Assembly (NCBI RefSeq): GCF_901933205.1
Contig: NC_044572.1
Span: forward strand, 60,856,965-60,920,964
Reading direction: 5' to 3'
Source: Camarhynchus parvulus
Lineage: Eukaryota; Chordata; Aves; Passeriformes; Thraupidae
Length of the DNA: 64,000 nt
A program made the translations under genes and the position numbers. Below, one piece after another: positions 26,101 to 39,300 of the stretch (positions are counted from its first letter, which is position 1; every line of letters starts with the position of its first letter). Below the pieces are notes generated by a model, which was not told where the DNA came from, did not search any database, and saw only the letters and a program-made list of their open reading frames with translations.

Positions 26101-29100
26101 TTTGGTTATCATTCCCCTGTACTTCAGACCCCTGATGTTAGAGCAGTGCTTTTTCAGTACTTCACAAGCTCTTGTGAAAAACTTGTGAATGCAGAGATGG
26201 CTGATGCCAATTAGAAATAGGTAGGAGGCCACATGCAGAAGGAGGATGATAAAAACGTAACGGAAATAATTAATAGTTCAGTGAATACTGAGCATGCTTT
26301 GCAGCACATATGATAACATGAGATCATGTAAATGCAATTCAAATGTACAAGGGAGTAGGAGTAAAAGCTGTCAGACAACCATGAACTTGGTCTTGCTGAT
26401 TCAGGAAATCAGACCTTGTACAATGTACAAAACCCAGTAGAGGCAATGAACGTGCTGCACCAGTGAACACCAGAGTCAGGCATGTGGTGTCAGGGCTCTT
26501 TTTACACGCTTCTCATAAAATGGAGATTCACTAAACCTTGAAGGCTACTCATTCAAGTGAAAGCTTGGTGAAACAGTGGGAAGTTGGAAAAACTGGCCAG
26601 CCAAGCTTGCCTGAAGAGGAAGAAGTCTGGGATATTGGACTACACTTAAAAGGAGAAAAATGCCTACGTGCTACAGCTGGATCTTCTACCTCAAGGCACC
26701 CAAAAGACTTGTAAGAATGCACGTGAACTAAAAGAAACTAATGAGGTTTATGCAAGGAAGAGGAAGAATGGGTCATACTTTCTTGGCAAAGGTATATCTG
26801 TAGGATCAGATCAAACAAAGATAAAATCAACAGGTAAAAACTGGACAAGATAAGGACATACTCCATGACAGGAAGAACAATGAATACATAGGGAAGAAAC
26901 TCTGAGTTCAATAATGTGATTCTTCACCCAAGAGTGGTAGAGGAAATGAAGCTGTGAAATAGAGAAAGCCATTCATTACTTTGCCTGGGCTTGTATACTA
27001 CTTACATAAAGAGTCTGGCATTTGGAACCTTTACAATGTCCATGTGCTTGTTAGGTTAAAAGATTGACCAGCCCTGAAGAAACAAGTTTTAATAAGAAGC
27101 AGCCACAAAATTGTGCAACCTGAGTGTTTCTGAGCAAGTAATTTAATGCATGACGACACATGGAACATAGTTTCAGTGAGAAATGTATGTTTGTGTTTAT
27201 ATATGATGTCTGTATAGATGTACTGGGGAGGCAAAAGAGAAAAGCTATGTTTCTCTTGGCCTAATTCATTGTACATAAGAAAAATTCCTTGTATTTGGCA
27301 TTTTTTGTACAAGCTCTCCTTGTACAATTCCAGACCTCCATTTAAGAATACTATTTCTACTATTCTTTCTTACTAGAAATCACATGCAATCTGCTTTTAC
27401 CTTCACTGGCTGATATTTTTGCATGCATTCTCTGCTTAAAGCTCTGCCACTCCAAAAACATATTACCTGTTTTCTTTCTTCTTCCAAAAATCATTGTTAT
27501 GTTTCCTCTCTTCTAGGGAACCATCATTAAAACAAATACTGAAGTAATGAACAGAGCTGAGTGTGGGAGTTGCTCTACCAGAAGATGTAAACAAGGCACA
27601 ATCTGGGTGAAAGTGGACCAAATGACACATCAGGGAAAAACACAAGCTTTCCTCCAAGCACTCATCTTCAAGTCAGGAAGGTGTTAATAACTGCTATCAA
27701 TCAGGTCTTTCCTCTACAGGCAGCTACAGAGACAAGATGTTTATCTGCTAATTAGGTATCAGTACTTCAATATGTTCTACCTTTTCGCTTTCAGTGCTGA
27801 CTGAAATAACAAAGTTCTGTCCTCCAAAGCATAAGAAATCCCTTTAAATGATCAGATACCACATTCAAAATTTGTTTGTGATATACAAAGGTCTGAGCAG
27901 AGAAATGTCATCACATCAAACATACATGCTTGCCCAGCTATGACCCCTATCAATATGACACACACACTGGTAAGACCCTTATTTTAACCATTTATTTTTC
28001 ACTAGATTGGTTACTAGTTATTGTAATTGCCTGTTTTGTAATTTGTAACTGTTTTGGTAATAACTTGCTGCTCTTCTTTGATTAACCTGCCAGCTTTACA
28101 TAAATCATTTTTCCTAGGATCATGATGCTTTTTTTCCCACATCCAGTGAGACATTGGCTATGCTGGCACCTGAAGTGTTCCACAATAGACTTAAATGAGA
28201 ATGGAAGACATATCTTGCTCAGAGGTTTGCACTGCTCTTTGATGTCTCTGAATAAATCTGTAATGGCTGTAACCCCATGATAAAAACAGCTCATGAGCAA
28301 TTAAAATTTAATTTTATTTCACTTTCACTCAGAGGGAGTATTCACCCAATTTCTGTACTATAAGCACCTAGCACAGCTGTATGATAAGATGGGAGAGTTA
28401 AACATAGCAAAGCAAACAAAACTTTCCTCCCATAGTTACCTGCTAGAGGCAGATCTACTGTCAGCACCAGCATGCAAAAAAACTTTTTGCCTGCTTACCC
28501 TCTTTTCTGCGCCTGTTTTTTTGCCACAATAGCATAGGGAGATGGAAACAACTTTCTTCATAAGATGCCTTTCTCCATAAGTTGTAAACAAATAATGTTC
28601 ACTTCCACCACAGAATACTGTATTTTAGTAGGTTTTGTTTGGAGTTAAAAGTACAGAAAATGCTGCTTTTTGGAAAGCACAGGCTTTCCTTTTTAACTTC
28701 CAGTAATATTCCACTAAAACATTGCTCTATGCATACTTTAATCAAAAATGTTACCACGGTTTTCAATGTACTGAAGGAGATTTTTATACTCTCTGTGTTA
28801 ATAAGGACATCCTGTAACCACTGATCGGCCTTGCTGCAATTGAAATGATAACACTGATATTAAATTTAGCTCTTACTCCTCAGAAGATACTTGCTGCTGA
28901 TAAAGCATTGCAACTTATACCAATGTTATAGTAATTTCTAACTTAAAAAACCCACGAAACAAGCACTTGGTGTCTCAAACATTGTATTTCTTCCACAGGC
29001 AGCTTTTCTTGTCCTAGCTCTTTAATGCTATGTTAATGCAGTAGTGTGTTTTTCCCCATTAACAGTAAAATAAATCACCATGAACTACTTACTATGTTTT

Positions 29101-29534
29101 AATTGCTTATGCATGTGTGTAATTTAATTTATATCACCATTTACCTCCTCGTTGAAATCACACAAGGTTTTCAAAGTCGTAGCCACCTAATACCATTCTA
29201 ATGATCAAACTGCTTGATCAGGTTTTTATATATAAAGTATTAAAGATAACAGCCATAATGTCCTATTAGACACAATGGCATGATTTCAAGGCTGTCCTAT
29301 CAACTTCATCCTGACAGCTCTTCTATTTCCCACAGCTGCCTTGCTCACTTATTCCTTAGTGCACAGAAATAAAAGTATAAATCCAGGTAATGAAAACAGT
29401 CAAGCTGCTCATAAAATGTCATATTACTCTGAGACTGCACATCACTTCCCAAATAGTATCCTGTCAGTCACATGCTCATTCTTTAAGCGACGGAAGCACT
29501 GGCCTGAAACATGCTTGGAAAAAAAAAACACTCT

Positions 29535-29553
29535 AAAACAAACAAACAAACAG
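29535..29553. repeat. (AAAC)n microsatellite
   Basis: About four AAAC units inside a longer A-rich stretch. Confidence 0.8.
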
Positions 29554-31370
29554 AAAGCCATCACCAGTAAAATTTAGAAATTTTTCCCTTAATCCCATAC
29601 TTGCAAAGCATTCAATACTATTTAAAAAATAATATTTAAAATAGCCATATAGAAAATGGAGGGGAGTAAAGGTGACAAGACATCACTGTGCTCATTGTGT
29701 CACTGACAAATCAATAACTGAGATGTGTGGATATGGGGATACAGCACTTTTTTTTTTGCACTATGATGGATGGAGTATGTGACACTAACAAATGTCAGTG
29801 CATTCCTTCAATAGAAATTTATGCTGTCAACAGCAGAGTTTTAAAGTGCTGGGTTTGGTTTGTCTTTTTTTTTTTTTTAATCCTCAGAAAAGTGCAGTTA
29901 ACAAGTTTGTAACTGCTGTTACTAATCTGTAAGCTTGTGATTAATGTCCCTATTTAATATCTGTGATATTTCTGAAAAGATTTAACTCATCATACTTATA
30001 CCAAACTTGCAGATTTACTGTTGAATACGGCCCCTAAAAGATTACCTTGTATCTCTCCAAACGACATAAATCTGGTGACGCATAAGGAAAACTTGCAAGA
30101 TTCATGAACAATTCCTGAAAGCACTAACTGGCCAGTATAACCTACTTCATTTTTTCATTAGAGAAACATGCTCACCTTTAAGTAGGTTTGGGGAACTGTG
30201 CACCTACTAAGAAGTGAGTAACTCAGGAAGTAAAAGTTACCTCTCTGCCCCCTCACATAGTCATTGTTTTACACCAACTGGCATTGTACAGATTTTGGCT
30301 TGCTGGTTTATTTTAAAATTGAGCATGTTAATGAATGTAAAAGTACCTCAATGTGTGGACAAGTTTTTCCAACTAACCTCACACAATTGAGATTCCCTTT
30401 CATAATGTACACAAGTGAAACAAAAATAAAGACTGAAAAGAATGCAAATCATCATTTGAGAACACTGAGAAGCTTCAGAGACACAACTGGAATTATGATC
30501 CTATTTTGTCCAGCACATAAATCTGCAAAAATATTCCTATGGTCACTGTTCTGTATGAAGCTCTTATGTTCCCAGGGTATGTACACACACATATTACAGG
30601 AAAAATTAACACAGTTGTTTTTAATTTCAAATCTAAATTCTTGCTTATGTGATTTACATCTTGTACAGTATTAGACTATAGACAATATAGTCTCCTTTTT
30701 ATGGTAAGAAAATCTATACTTCTGTAATATCTTCTTTTGCAGACTTGATTTCTCACCATTAACACTGCATTAATTAACACCTCTCACATTTATGCAATTA
30801 AAACCAATGCTGTTAAGCCAGTACACTCTCTGCAGCACAGCAGCCATGCTGGCCATCCTGGAAAATCATTGGCAACTACTCCAAATTCCACCTCAGTGCT
30901 CTGACATGACACGATTTTACTGCAGAACAAGAGGAAACAGGCCATAAAAAGCAGGCTTATGGCTGAGGCAATGAAATATGCCACTACCATCAAAGCAAAA
31001 CAACTTTAATGGTAAACTCAGTAAATGGAAACTTGGTAACTGTGATCCTGTGAGGCTGTAGATGTAGTCACAAGAGATACTGCACTCCTGGAGCCAGCTG
31101 CTTCTTCAGACTAGAGCCAGGGATCTCCCCTTGCCAGCTAAAGAAAACAGTCACCTACACAGTTACTTAAAGAACCAAGAAGTAGTCTTAAAAATGAAGA
31201 GCTGTTACAGAAGATGGATATGACTATCCATCTTTCATTCATCAAATCCTAACATCCTCCTCAACTAAAGCTTTAGGAACACTAAAACACAGACTCAGAA
31301 CTTAAGCCCAAGGATCTTTACATGCTTAACTGCTTCTTAAAAGGCTCGTCTTCACCACAGATCAGAAAGG

Positions 31371-31387
31371 ATGAATGAATGAATGAA
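31371..31387. repeat. (ATGA)4 microsatellite
   Basis: Four ATGA units plus a partial one. Confidence 0.85.
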
Positions 31388-32146
31388 AACACTTTTCAGA
31401 GTCTTAAAATACATGTTACAGATGTTAGAATTCTCCTCCTTTATTTTCAGTTTAATTCAACATTTCCAAGTAGTGCCTATGGACTACCAAGAACCCACAA
31501 GGCATCACTTAGCAGCCATGTGAACAGAAGTATTTAAGAGTCAAGTCTCTGTGCATGCAGTACAAAGGAGGCCAAGTATGAAAAAATATTTTTTTCCTTA
31601 AGGTCTGACTCTTATCAGGAATTCTTAGAGTGGGCTTTGTACACTGTTTCACACAGGTTTAAGATGACACTTAAATGTTCTGCAGGATTAAAAAAGAAAA
31701 GAGAAATACTGTTCTGAGAAATCCATATGACTAAAATTATCATTGTGAAATGCAACTGAGAGGCTTCACAGTAGCTGAGTTACATAATGGTCACCAAATT
31801 ATTTTATTTATGAACACAAAAAATAGGCTTTGGCAGATGACCTTGGCCGGTTTTTCTTCATTAATCAAACTTTATTGCTTCAACTATAAAGAACAGAGCA
31901 GTTTGTCATTCAAACAAGAGTAAAATATTTACACATATACATTAAGAATATAATAGGTATACCTGATAACCTTCCAACAAATCCATATTTTACAATAATT
32001 ACTGTTTCATGAAAGAGTCCTCTGACCAGCAACATAAAAACAAACCCTGAGATTAAAATTTTCCGTTGCAAACAACTTATGAAGATGGTTTTTTTTCTCA
32101 TTTCCCTTTTTCCTACAAAGCCTAGATCTACTGTAAAAACCACTGG

Positions 32147-32380
32147 GAGCTGGACAAGCCTGAGAAGTGGGCCCATGAGAATCTCATGAGGTTTAAGAAA
32201 ATCAAGTGCAATGCGCCTGAGTTGGTACAGCCTCTAGTATCAGCACAAATTGGGGAATGAGGATACCAAGAGCAGCCCTGCTGAGAAGGATTTGGGGGTG
32301 CTGCTAGTTAAGAAGCTCAACATGATCCAGCAATGTGCACCTGCAGCCCAGAAAGCCAAATCATTCTGTGATTCTATGGC
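32147..32380 (+). mobile_element. CR1 LINE fragment with internal deletion
   Basis: From GAGCTGGACAAGCC onward the sequence follows the end of CR1 ORF2. Recognisable blocks are 'gtgggccc..gagaatctcatgagg', 'agcagccctgctgagaagga', 'tttgggggtgctgct', 'gaagctcaacatga' and 'gcaatgtgcacctgcagcccagaaagcc'. Instead of continuing into the rest of ORF2 it jumps at about 32358 to AATCATTCTGTGATTCTATG, the 8-bp-repeat-like CR1 3' terminus. The element is therefore 5' truncated, as CR1 copies usually are, and has also lost most of the ORF2 end and 3' UTR. The ORF2 frame is broken. No target-site duplication is seen, as is normal for CR1. Confidence 0.88.
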
Positions 32381-33354
32381 TGAGTATTCTACAAATAGAG
32401 TGAGAGAGCATGGATACACTACCAGTGGTTTCCTAATAATGGGGCAATTTACAGAAGATCAGAGGGCTAGGGCAAGGGCTTTATTTTGGACAGTATTTAA
32501 ATAAAGTACAAGCTTTTAGTTGGAAGAAAACCAGGTAGAAATAGGAGTAAACCATTTGCACTGCACTTACTCTCAATCTGCTGCAAATTAACCCAATTAG
32601 TTTAGGAATATTTTCCCCCTCAATTCAAACACCTCCCTAGATCAAAATCAAAAACATTTATTAACTGATGCTTCCAACTGTGACAGAAATTACAGTCATT
32701 TTTGTAGTAGAGATGGTGTAAAAATGCAATCTAAAAATATGATTAAAAGCTCAAAAGATGAGTAACCCAAGTTCATCTTGGAAATGGCTGTTTGGATACT
32801 GCTAAAGAAATGCATTTGGAGTTAATTAGTTTGCTTTTTATCTGTTCCTCAATTAAGAACTTCCTACTCTCCCTTAATCATGAAACAGCTATTAAATTTA
32901 ACAGACCTGTCTAGATGACCTTACACAAGAATAAATTAATTGAACAGATTTTCTTAAAAATATGAGAATCGTTTTATGAAAATAATGGTACTAGCAATGT
33001 TCTGATCCTTCTAGACTTTGAATCATATCAAATCAATCCCATATATAACATCTTAAATTCCTCCTGTAACTCTCATAAAATAAGTATTTTGGAACATTGG
33101 TTATTCAGGTATTTCCTGAGAGTAGATTAATTCTTTATACCCTTTACACAAAAAACAAACAACAAACAAAAAACCCATCAAAAAGATGCCAACAAGTGAG
33201 AGAGCACACATGGGTATATCATGGTAGAATTTCAATCATTAACACTATATTGCAAAGAATTAGAATAATGGGGAAAACCCTCTGGAAGATGTGATTAGAA
33301 CACATTTCTACATACAAAACAAGGACTCATCCTCTCAGTGTAGTGCCTTTAAAT

Positions 33355-33387
33355 CCTGCTGGAATCCTGTTGGATTCCTGCTGGAAT
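33355..33387 (+). repeat. 11-bp tandem triplication
   Basis: Three consecutive copies of CCTGCTGGAAT, the middle one with two changes (CCTGTTGGATT). Confidence 0.8.
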
Positions 33388-36300
33388 GTGGGGGGTTTTG
33401 TCCAAGAAAAGCCTTCATGTGTCAGAGCAACTCCCTTAGTGTTTTTCCCTTCAGAAAGTCATTGAATTTCTGTGCTGTACTTTCTCCGTGTGTGAATATG
33501 GCAATAATGGACTAGAGAGAGCTACAAAGCTATACAGTGATGTTCACAGATACCTGCTGCTTTCTGATGCATTCCAGAAACACCTTTTCAAAGGGCACAC
33601 AAACTACAACAGTAATCTGCTCTGCAGTATTCATTCACCCCACAATTAATTCACTGGACTAGCAGCTGAAATGCCCTGTTTAAACTTTAGTATCAGGTTA
33701 AAAAAAAAGCAATCTCTTTTAAAGAAAGAAATCACATTTTCTCAGATCTTACAAAAAACCAAAAAACAAACCAACCTAAACTCACACAGCATTGTTATGT
33801 TCTAGGTCTGCAAAAATAATGAAAATACACTGTCATAAACATAGAATCACATTCCCACTCAGACTATGATGATGTTGGTAATGGGGAAAAAACCCCCATG
33901 GGAATCCTAAACAAAGTCCAAAGCTACTTTACCCACCAGGTGGGCAAGCAGAATCTTAGATGCAGAAGCCTACCTCAGGAGACTCAAGCTTACTGAGACA
34001 TATCAGAATGGAGATGTGAGAAAAATATTTTACACATATTTAGTAAACTAAACACAGGCCTTCAGATGTCCATTAGTCACCTCAACCATTTTAAAATCTG
34101 CTCAGAATGAAGCTTTGTCCATCATTGTCCTGGATGACTTCATACAGCAGTAGAAAGGCTAGTTCTCACTGGTTTAATACAGCAACAAAATTAACTTCCA
34201 AGCACACAGCTTAATAAAATGATACTTTGCACCCCAAAGAAAGAAGTCTTCTAGGGGCATCATGAACAAATTTGATAGGGCTGTAAAACAAAATTATCTT
34301 TACATGTCCCCTAGAAGAAACAAGGTACTAAACACAGATGAGAAAGGAACACCCTTTTAAGATTGGGGTGAAACAATACAGGAACGTGTCAAGATTTTTA
34401 ATCTAGATGCTTGACCTCAAGGCTAATTGAGAGTTCCTGCTGTCTGTACTGTCAGCCCCATATTACACAGGCAACAGAAATAACAATCAAAAGACAACAA
34501 TGGTAAAAAGGCATGTTATCCTGACTTGCAAATTTCACCTATTAAACAACTGCCCCTGTTGATGCTGCAAGTGAAAAAACAATAGCATTCTTCACTTCAG
34601 AAAAAATAATGATTTCATGAATCTGCAAATGCAACTGTACCAGGCATAAGAGTTATACAGCATTTGCCCAAGGGTTACAAAAGAAGAGCTTCAATAATTT
34701 CTTGGCTTGTTTTACAGCAGTTCAGTACTGCTGACTATCAAAATAATTCCTGAAAGTATACGATAAAAATGAGATGTAACTATTTTAAGAAATTAACTTT
34801 TCCTGAACCTAACTGCAGTGTGGAAGCCTGACTTTGACTCTTCCAGAACCAGCTCTCTTACCAATTCAATCAATCCTTTTTATTTAGAAAAATTATTTTA
34901 TGATACGATTGCTTCAGACCTTCGCACTTGACGTATCTACCACTGTAGTGTTCTGCATGCTGACATCTATTGACAAAGAACATTGAAGAACGGAGTTCAG
35001 ACCTTTGGATGATAACTTTTTGTAGTCAGGGCAAGACCTTAAGATAATGAACACGTAAATCTGACTTGGCTCTCATGGTTCAAGTCATCTTGGGCAGCAG
35101 AACAGCACTGAGTAACCAATCGCTGTCTGAACTCTAAGCCAGTATAACTTTCAAGAAACATGATTAGAAGGACATTAAAACCATGCCATTAATAACCACC
35201 TTCATTCAAAATCCCACTATGTAGGGTATTACTGCTATAATTTTAAACAAACACACAATGCCCTAGATATACCTGGACCAAGGTCTCAACAGCTCTACAG
35301 AATTCACTTCATTGTTTTACTGTTAGTAGAAAAAGCCCTGACCAAGTCAACAGGGAAGAATAGCTGATGAATTTGCTTCATTCTTAGTCCTTGCAAGAAC
35401 TGGATGGACAAAAAAAGTAAGGCCTCTATTCTTTTTTAGATGGATGCAGACAGCAACAAAGACAGACTGTTAATACAGAAAGCAAAGCAGCAAGGATGGC
35501 AACAAATTGGCTCAGGTCTTCTTAGAGAAACCAGTGCTGGAGAGACACAAGTGAGGTTGCAGGCTCCTTGAAGCCCAGCAGTACATTTTTGAAAGCAATC
35601 TTTTGGTACGGGATTTTGTTTCCATTGCCTCATTTCTTTCTTCCTCTTCTCTCTTATCCTCTACTCCAGCAGGGTAAGAGGAATTTTGCAAGGTGAGGTA
35701 GATGAAAGAGATGGGAATAGTAAGGGAAGCCTCCAGCAGACAGAATTGTGGGATTCTCACTCTCCCTGCTCTCCTGCAAGGAGTGCAGGCCACCAAAAGA
35801 TTGAGCTATGTTAGGATTATCACACTTCTGTGTATTATTTGTGGAAACAAGGGGGAAAGCATGTAATACATATTCAAGGACAGGTCCCTCCTCCAACCCC
35901 TTCTAAATTTTTAGCATGTGATCTGCTAAAAAGTATCCTTTGAAACCCAAGTAAACCACTGATTGTCCTAAATAATCACCCTAAACTTTCACCTTTACAG
36001 TTTCAGAAGTTGGCAAGTGTAAGAGAACACACCTAAGATAAAACATGCGGTTTCCACTCCAAAGAAAGAGAAAAGATAAATCAAACCAAGCTGTTTCCAT
36101 ATTTTTCAATATGATTTAAATAACAGACCTGTTTTCTAGGCTGGTACATATCCTCCAATGAACATGCTAGTACCCTTTCCAAACTGGGGGAAGACTATTT
36201 AAAAACTGCATCCGCTACCACCCACCCCCCATTTGAAAGTTTCTTTCTTCCTTGACCTAATGCCAACACAATAATTCCACATAAAACAGGAGTGTAGGAG

Positions 36301-39300
36301 GACATTATTGGCACTAAAGCATGGGAATAACCTGCGGGAGGAAAAGCAATTCTCTGATTCCTTCCTTAAGCATAACTTCTGTAAATAAAATAGGGGGAGT
36401 TTGGACAGAAGAAATGTCTGTTTTAGCACAAAAAGGCAGAAGATAAAGAGGTTAGATGAGAAATAAAATATGAGAGGAGCTGACAAGAGATTACTTGGGA
36501 ACTGAATTAAAGCAAGAAGTTTATCCTAAGGAAAACTTAATTTTTTCCTTCCTTACCTGCAACAGAGAAATTAGAAGGCCCACAAGGATTTACAGGACAC
36601 GTGCTGTATGTGCGTGGTGAAGAGGAGAGAAATGTCTGGCTGCAGGAGGTGTCCAAGAATGACAAATAAGGATTATTTACATTCTATTCTGACTACCTGC
36701 ATCTATTACTTCAATAGACACCATGACAAGGCTGCTGTCAGCACAACAGTGTTGGGATTCTTCCTTGGCACAGACAGACCCCACTCCAGGGGGAAGCAGA
36801 CATTTTTACAGAAGTCTGGAAGGAGGCTGCTAAAACCAAAGGAAGAGTTTTAGAATACCAGCTGAGTATTTATACCACCCTTTCCCATTCCAAGCATTTT
36901 CCTGGGAGGAAAGTGCCCTGCACAGAAACATGGGGAGGCTTCCTTGCCCATACTATGAGGATTTTTTCCATTTAAAGGAGCATATGGTCTAATGTGTGTG
37001 TTTTAATTAAATGCAATCATTTGTAGCTCAGAAAAAACATATACAAAAGGCTATACTGAATCAACATAACTGCAGCCAGTGACATCTAGATTCCATAGTA
37101 AAACAATAAATACTCCACAACAGTATAGTTCTAAGATTAAAAAAGGGGGGAAGCAATTTCAATGAATTATGATCTGTGGTTCCTGCAGCTATTTACAAAA
37201 GAAAAAATCCTTTGATCTTTGCTATAAAGAACAAACAATACTTCTGCTGCAGTGCAAAGAACGCCTGGATTTCTACTGAGTTGAGGCTGTATTCATTTGT
37301 TAAAAAAGGAAAAAGGTGACTGCAAGGAAACCAGTGCCATGAATCATTCCAATAATTCAGAACTATGCCACCCAGCTGCACATATCTCTTAGAGCCGTAT
37401 GCAAAACATTACTGTACACAAGCAGGCAGATTAGCTCAAATAATGGTCTAGCCTAGCAAGACAGACCTCTTTTTGTTGGCTTGAATAAGCTCATACAACT
37501 TCAAATATGCAAATCTGAGCCCAGCTTAATTGTACTTGATTATAGGAGATGCTGAGTATGACAAGAGATAGAGTCACTTCCAGTCAGGAAAAAAGTGCCA
37601 GTTACATCTATAAATCACAGTACTAATCAAATAAACATAATCCAAATATCCCTACGAGAAAATACCAAATTAACATGCTTCCTTTGGTTAATGCTTCTGT
37701 TTCCACTTGCTTCTAAATGTTTCCCTCTGGTTATGCCACCTTCTGAACTGCCTGACCCACTGCCCAACCTCAGCCTTGCAAGTTGTACTGTCTCTCTTCC
37801 ACCTTGCCAGGCACAAGTGCAGTAGTTCTTCCTTGCGCTACTACAAAAAGTAATTGAAAGAAGAAATAAAGCTACAAAACATTCTGAAGTTGATTGTGTT
37901 TGTTGCAATCTGGTACTTCATAAGGAGGTAGCAATATAGGAATCAGAGAACGCTCCCTGTTCCCCAGAAATTCAGTTCTGCCATCTTAAGTTATAAGGCA
38001 GCTCAGGAAATCCAAGATGACTCAGAAAATAAAGTTAGGGGAAAAAAAGGGTAGAAACCTATCCTTTTGTTGATTTTAAAATAGTAGTGGTATAGCCTTA
38101 ATGATATGAGGATACAAAACCAGCAAACTTCATAGGGTGAACTATCTTTTTAAAAATAAATTAATATCAGCTGATACAACTGGGAGCAACAGAAGAGCTT
38201 CCAACAGCCTGAGAAATTTTTTTAACAGTAGCAATTTGTGTAATAAAGGACATTATCTCTGCATACAGACTGTCTCTACAAACTCCGAAGTTATCTTTTC
38301 CCAGAGAGTCTTTCAAAATGGCACAAGGCACATGGCCTGACGAGGATGAGGCTTATTTAACATCAGTGCTACAGACATGAACTTCATTGGCTTTGATTGA
38401 CTTTCCCTATTCTGCATCTGAGATCCTCTTCCTGTAGAAATGCAGGGAAATTGTGGGACTACTGCATACATTTTCCACAGTGATCTGCAACTCCACAGTG
38501 GCATTTAGCTGAGGTTTTCAGACATCTGTGACCAAACTGAGAACTATAGCTTTGACCTGCATATTTGACATTTGATAGATTACTTCAATGAACTTCCTCT
38601 TCCATGACACTGCATTTGGGAAAACAATGTGTTCTAATATTCTCTGCATAAGGTTTATGAAAGGCCAGTGAACTACCCTGGGCTTTTCTGAGGCAGCAGA
38701 TGTCCAGCTACTCATTAAAACATACAACAGTTAAACTTGGACAAAAGGGTACAGAAGAGGAAAATAGACTTTCATGAAGTTTTATGTAAAAAGACAAAAA
38801 CCCCAAGCAATATATGTAAATGTACTATCTCATTCAAGAGTCTTTCCAGATAAAGCAAGATTTTAGTTTATATCAATTCTAATCCAAACTTTCTCTCATT
38901 CTGATGCAGAAATAAAACCAATAAATTACTGTGCATCCACAAACAGCTTTATATTTAATCTGACCTTGCAAATATAAAACCAAAACATTTTAACCTTGTG
39001 TACTACAGCTAATTGGAAGTAAATTTTACTTCAGAAGATACAAGCTTAAATAGATTAATTGCCTCATCAAGCAAAAATAAATAATAAAAAAAACCCCACA
39101 AAATGAAATTAGGACTAAGATTCATCTATAAAACCAAATGTACAAAGTTGAAGGCTGTGAAAAAATACTATAAACATTTGAAAATCACTGGTATGGCTTT
39201 AAGTCAATGAAATACAAGCAGAAAGTTCCCCTTTACCTATCTAAGAGCAGCATGCCAGGGCAGTGTTAACTGTTCTCTTCTGCTTTGAGAGGTTTGGTGC

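Larger units (their letters stand above)
23101..32146. other. Anonymous DNA, no gene seen
   Basis: AT-rich with scattered short frames on both strands. The largest, on + at 30264-30674 (136 codons), is rich in residues encoded by AT-rich codons and has no domain. Several exon-like blocks with good borders but ambiguous phase are noted in the findings. Simple repeats include (AAAC)n at 29535-29553, T runs near 29750 and 29870, and (ATGA)4 at 31371-31387. Confidence 0.45.

Noticed and set aside
26640..26960. CR1-like piece ('gattcttcacccaagagtggtagaggaaatg')
   Set aside because: One short resemblance to the CR1 'ttcttcac..agagtggt' area without supporting blocks around it.
30264..30674. 136-codon plus-strand frame
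   Set aside because: AT-driven residue use, no recognised motif, no splice or start context.
33839..33870. CATAGAATCACATTC as a reversed CR1 3' end
   Set aside because: Only about ten bases match and no further CR1 sequence follows.
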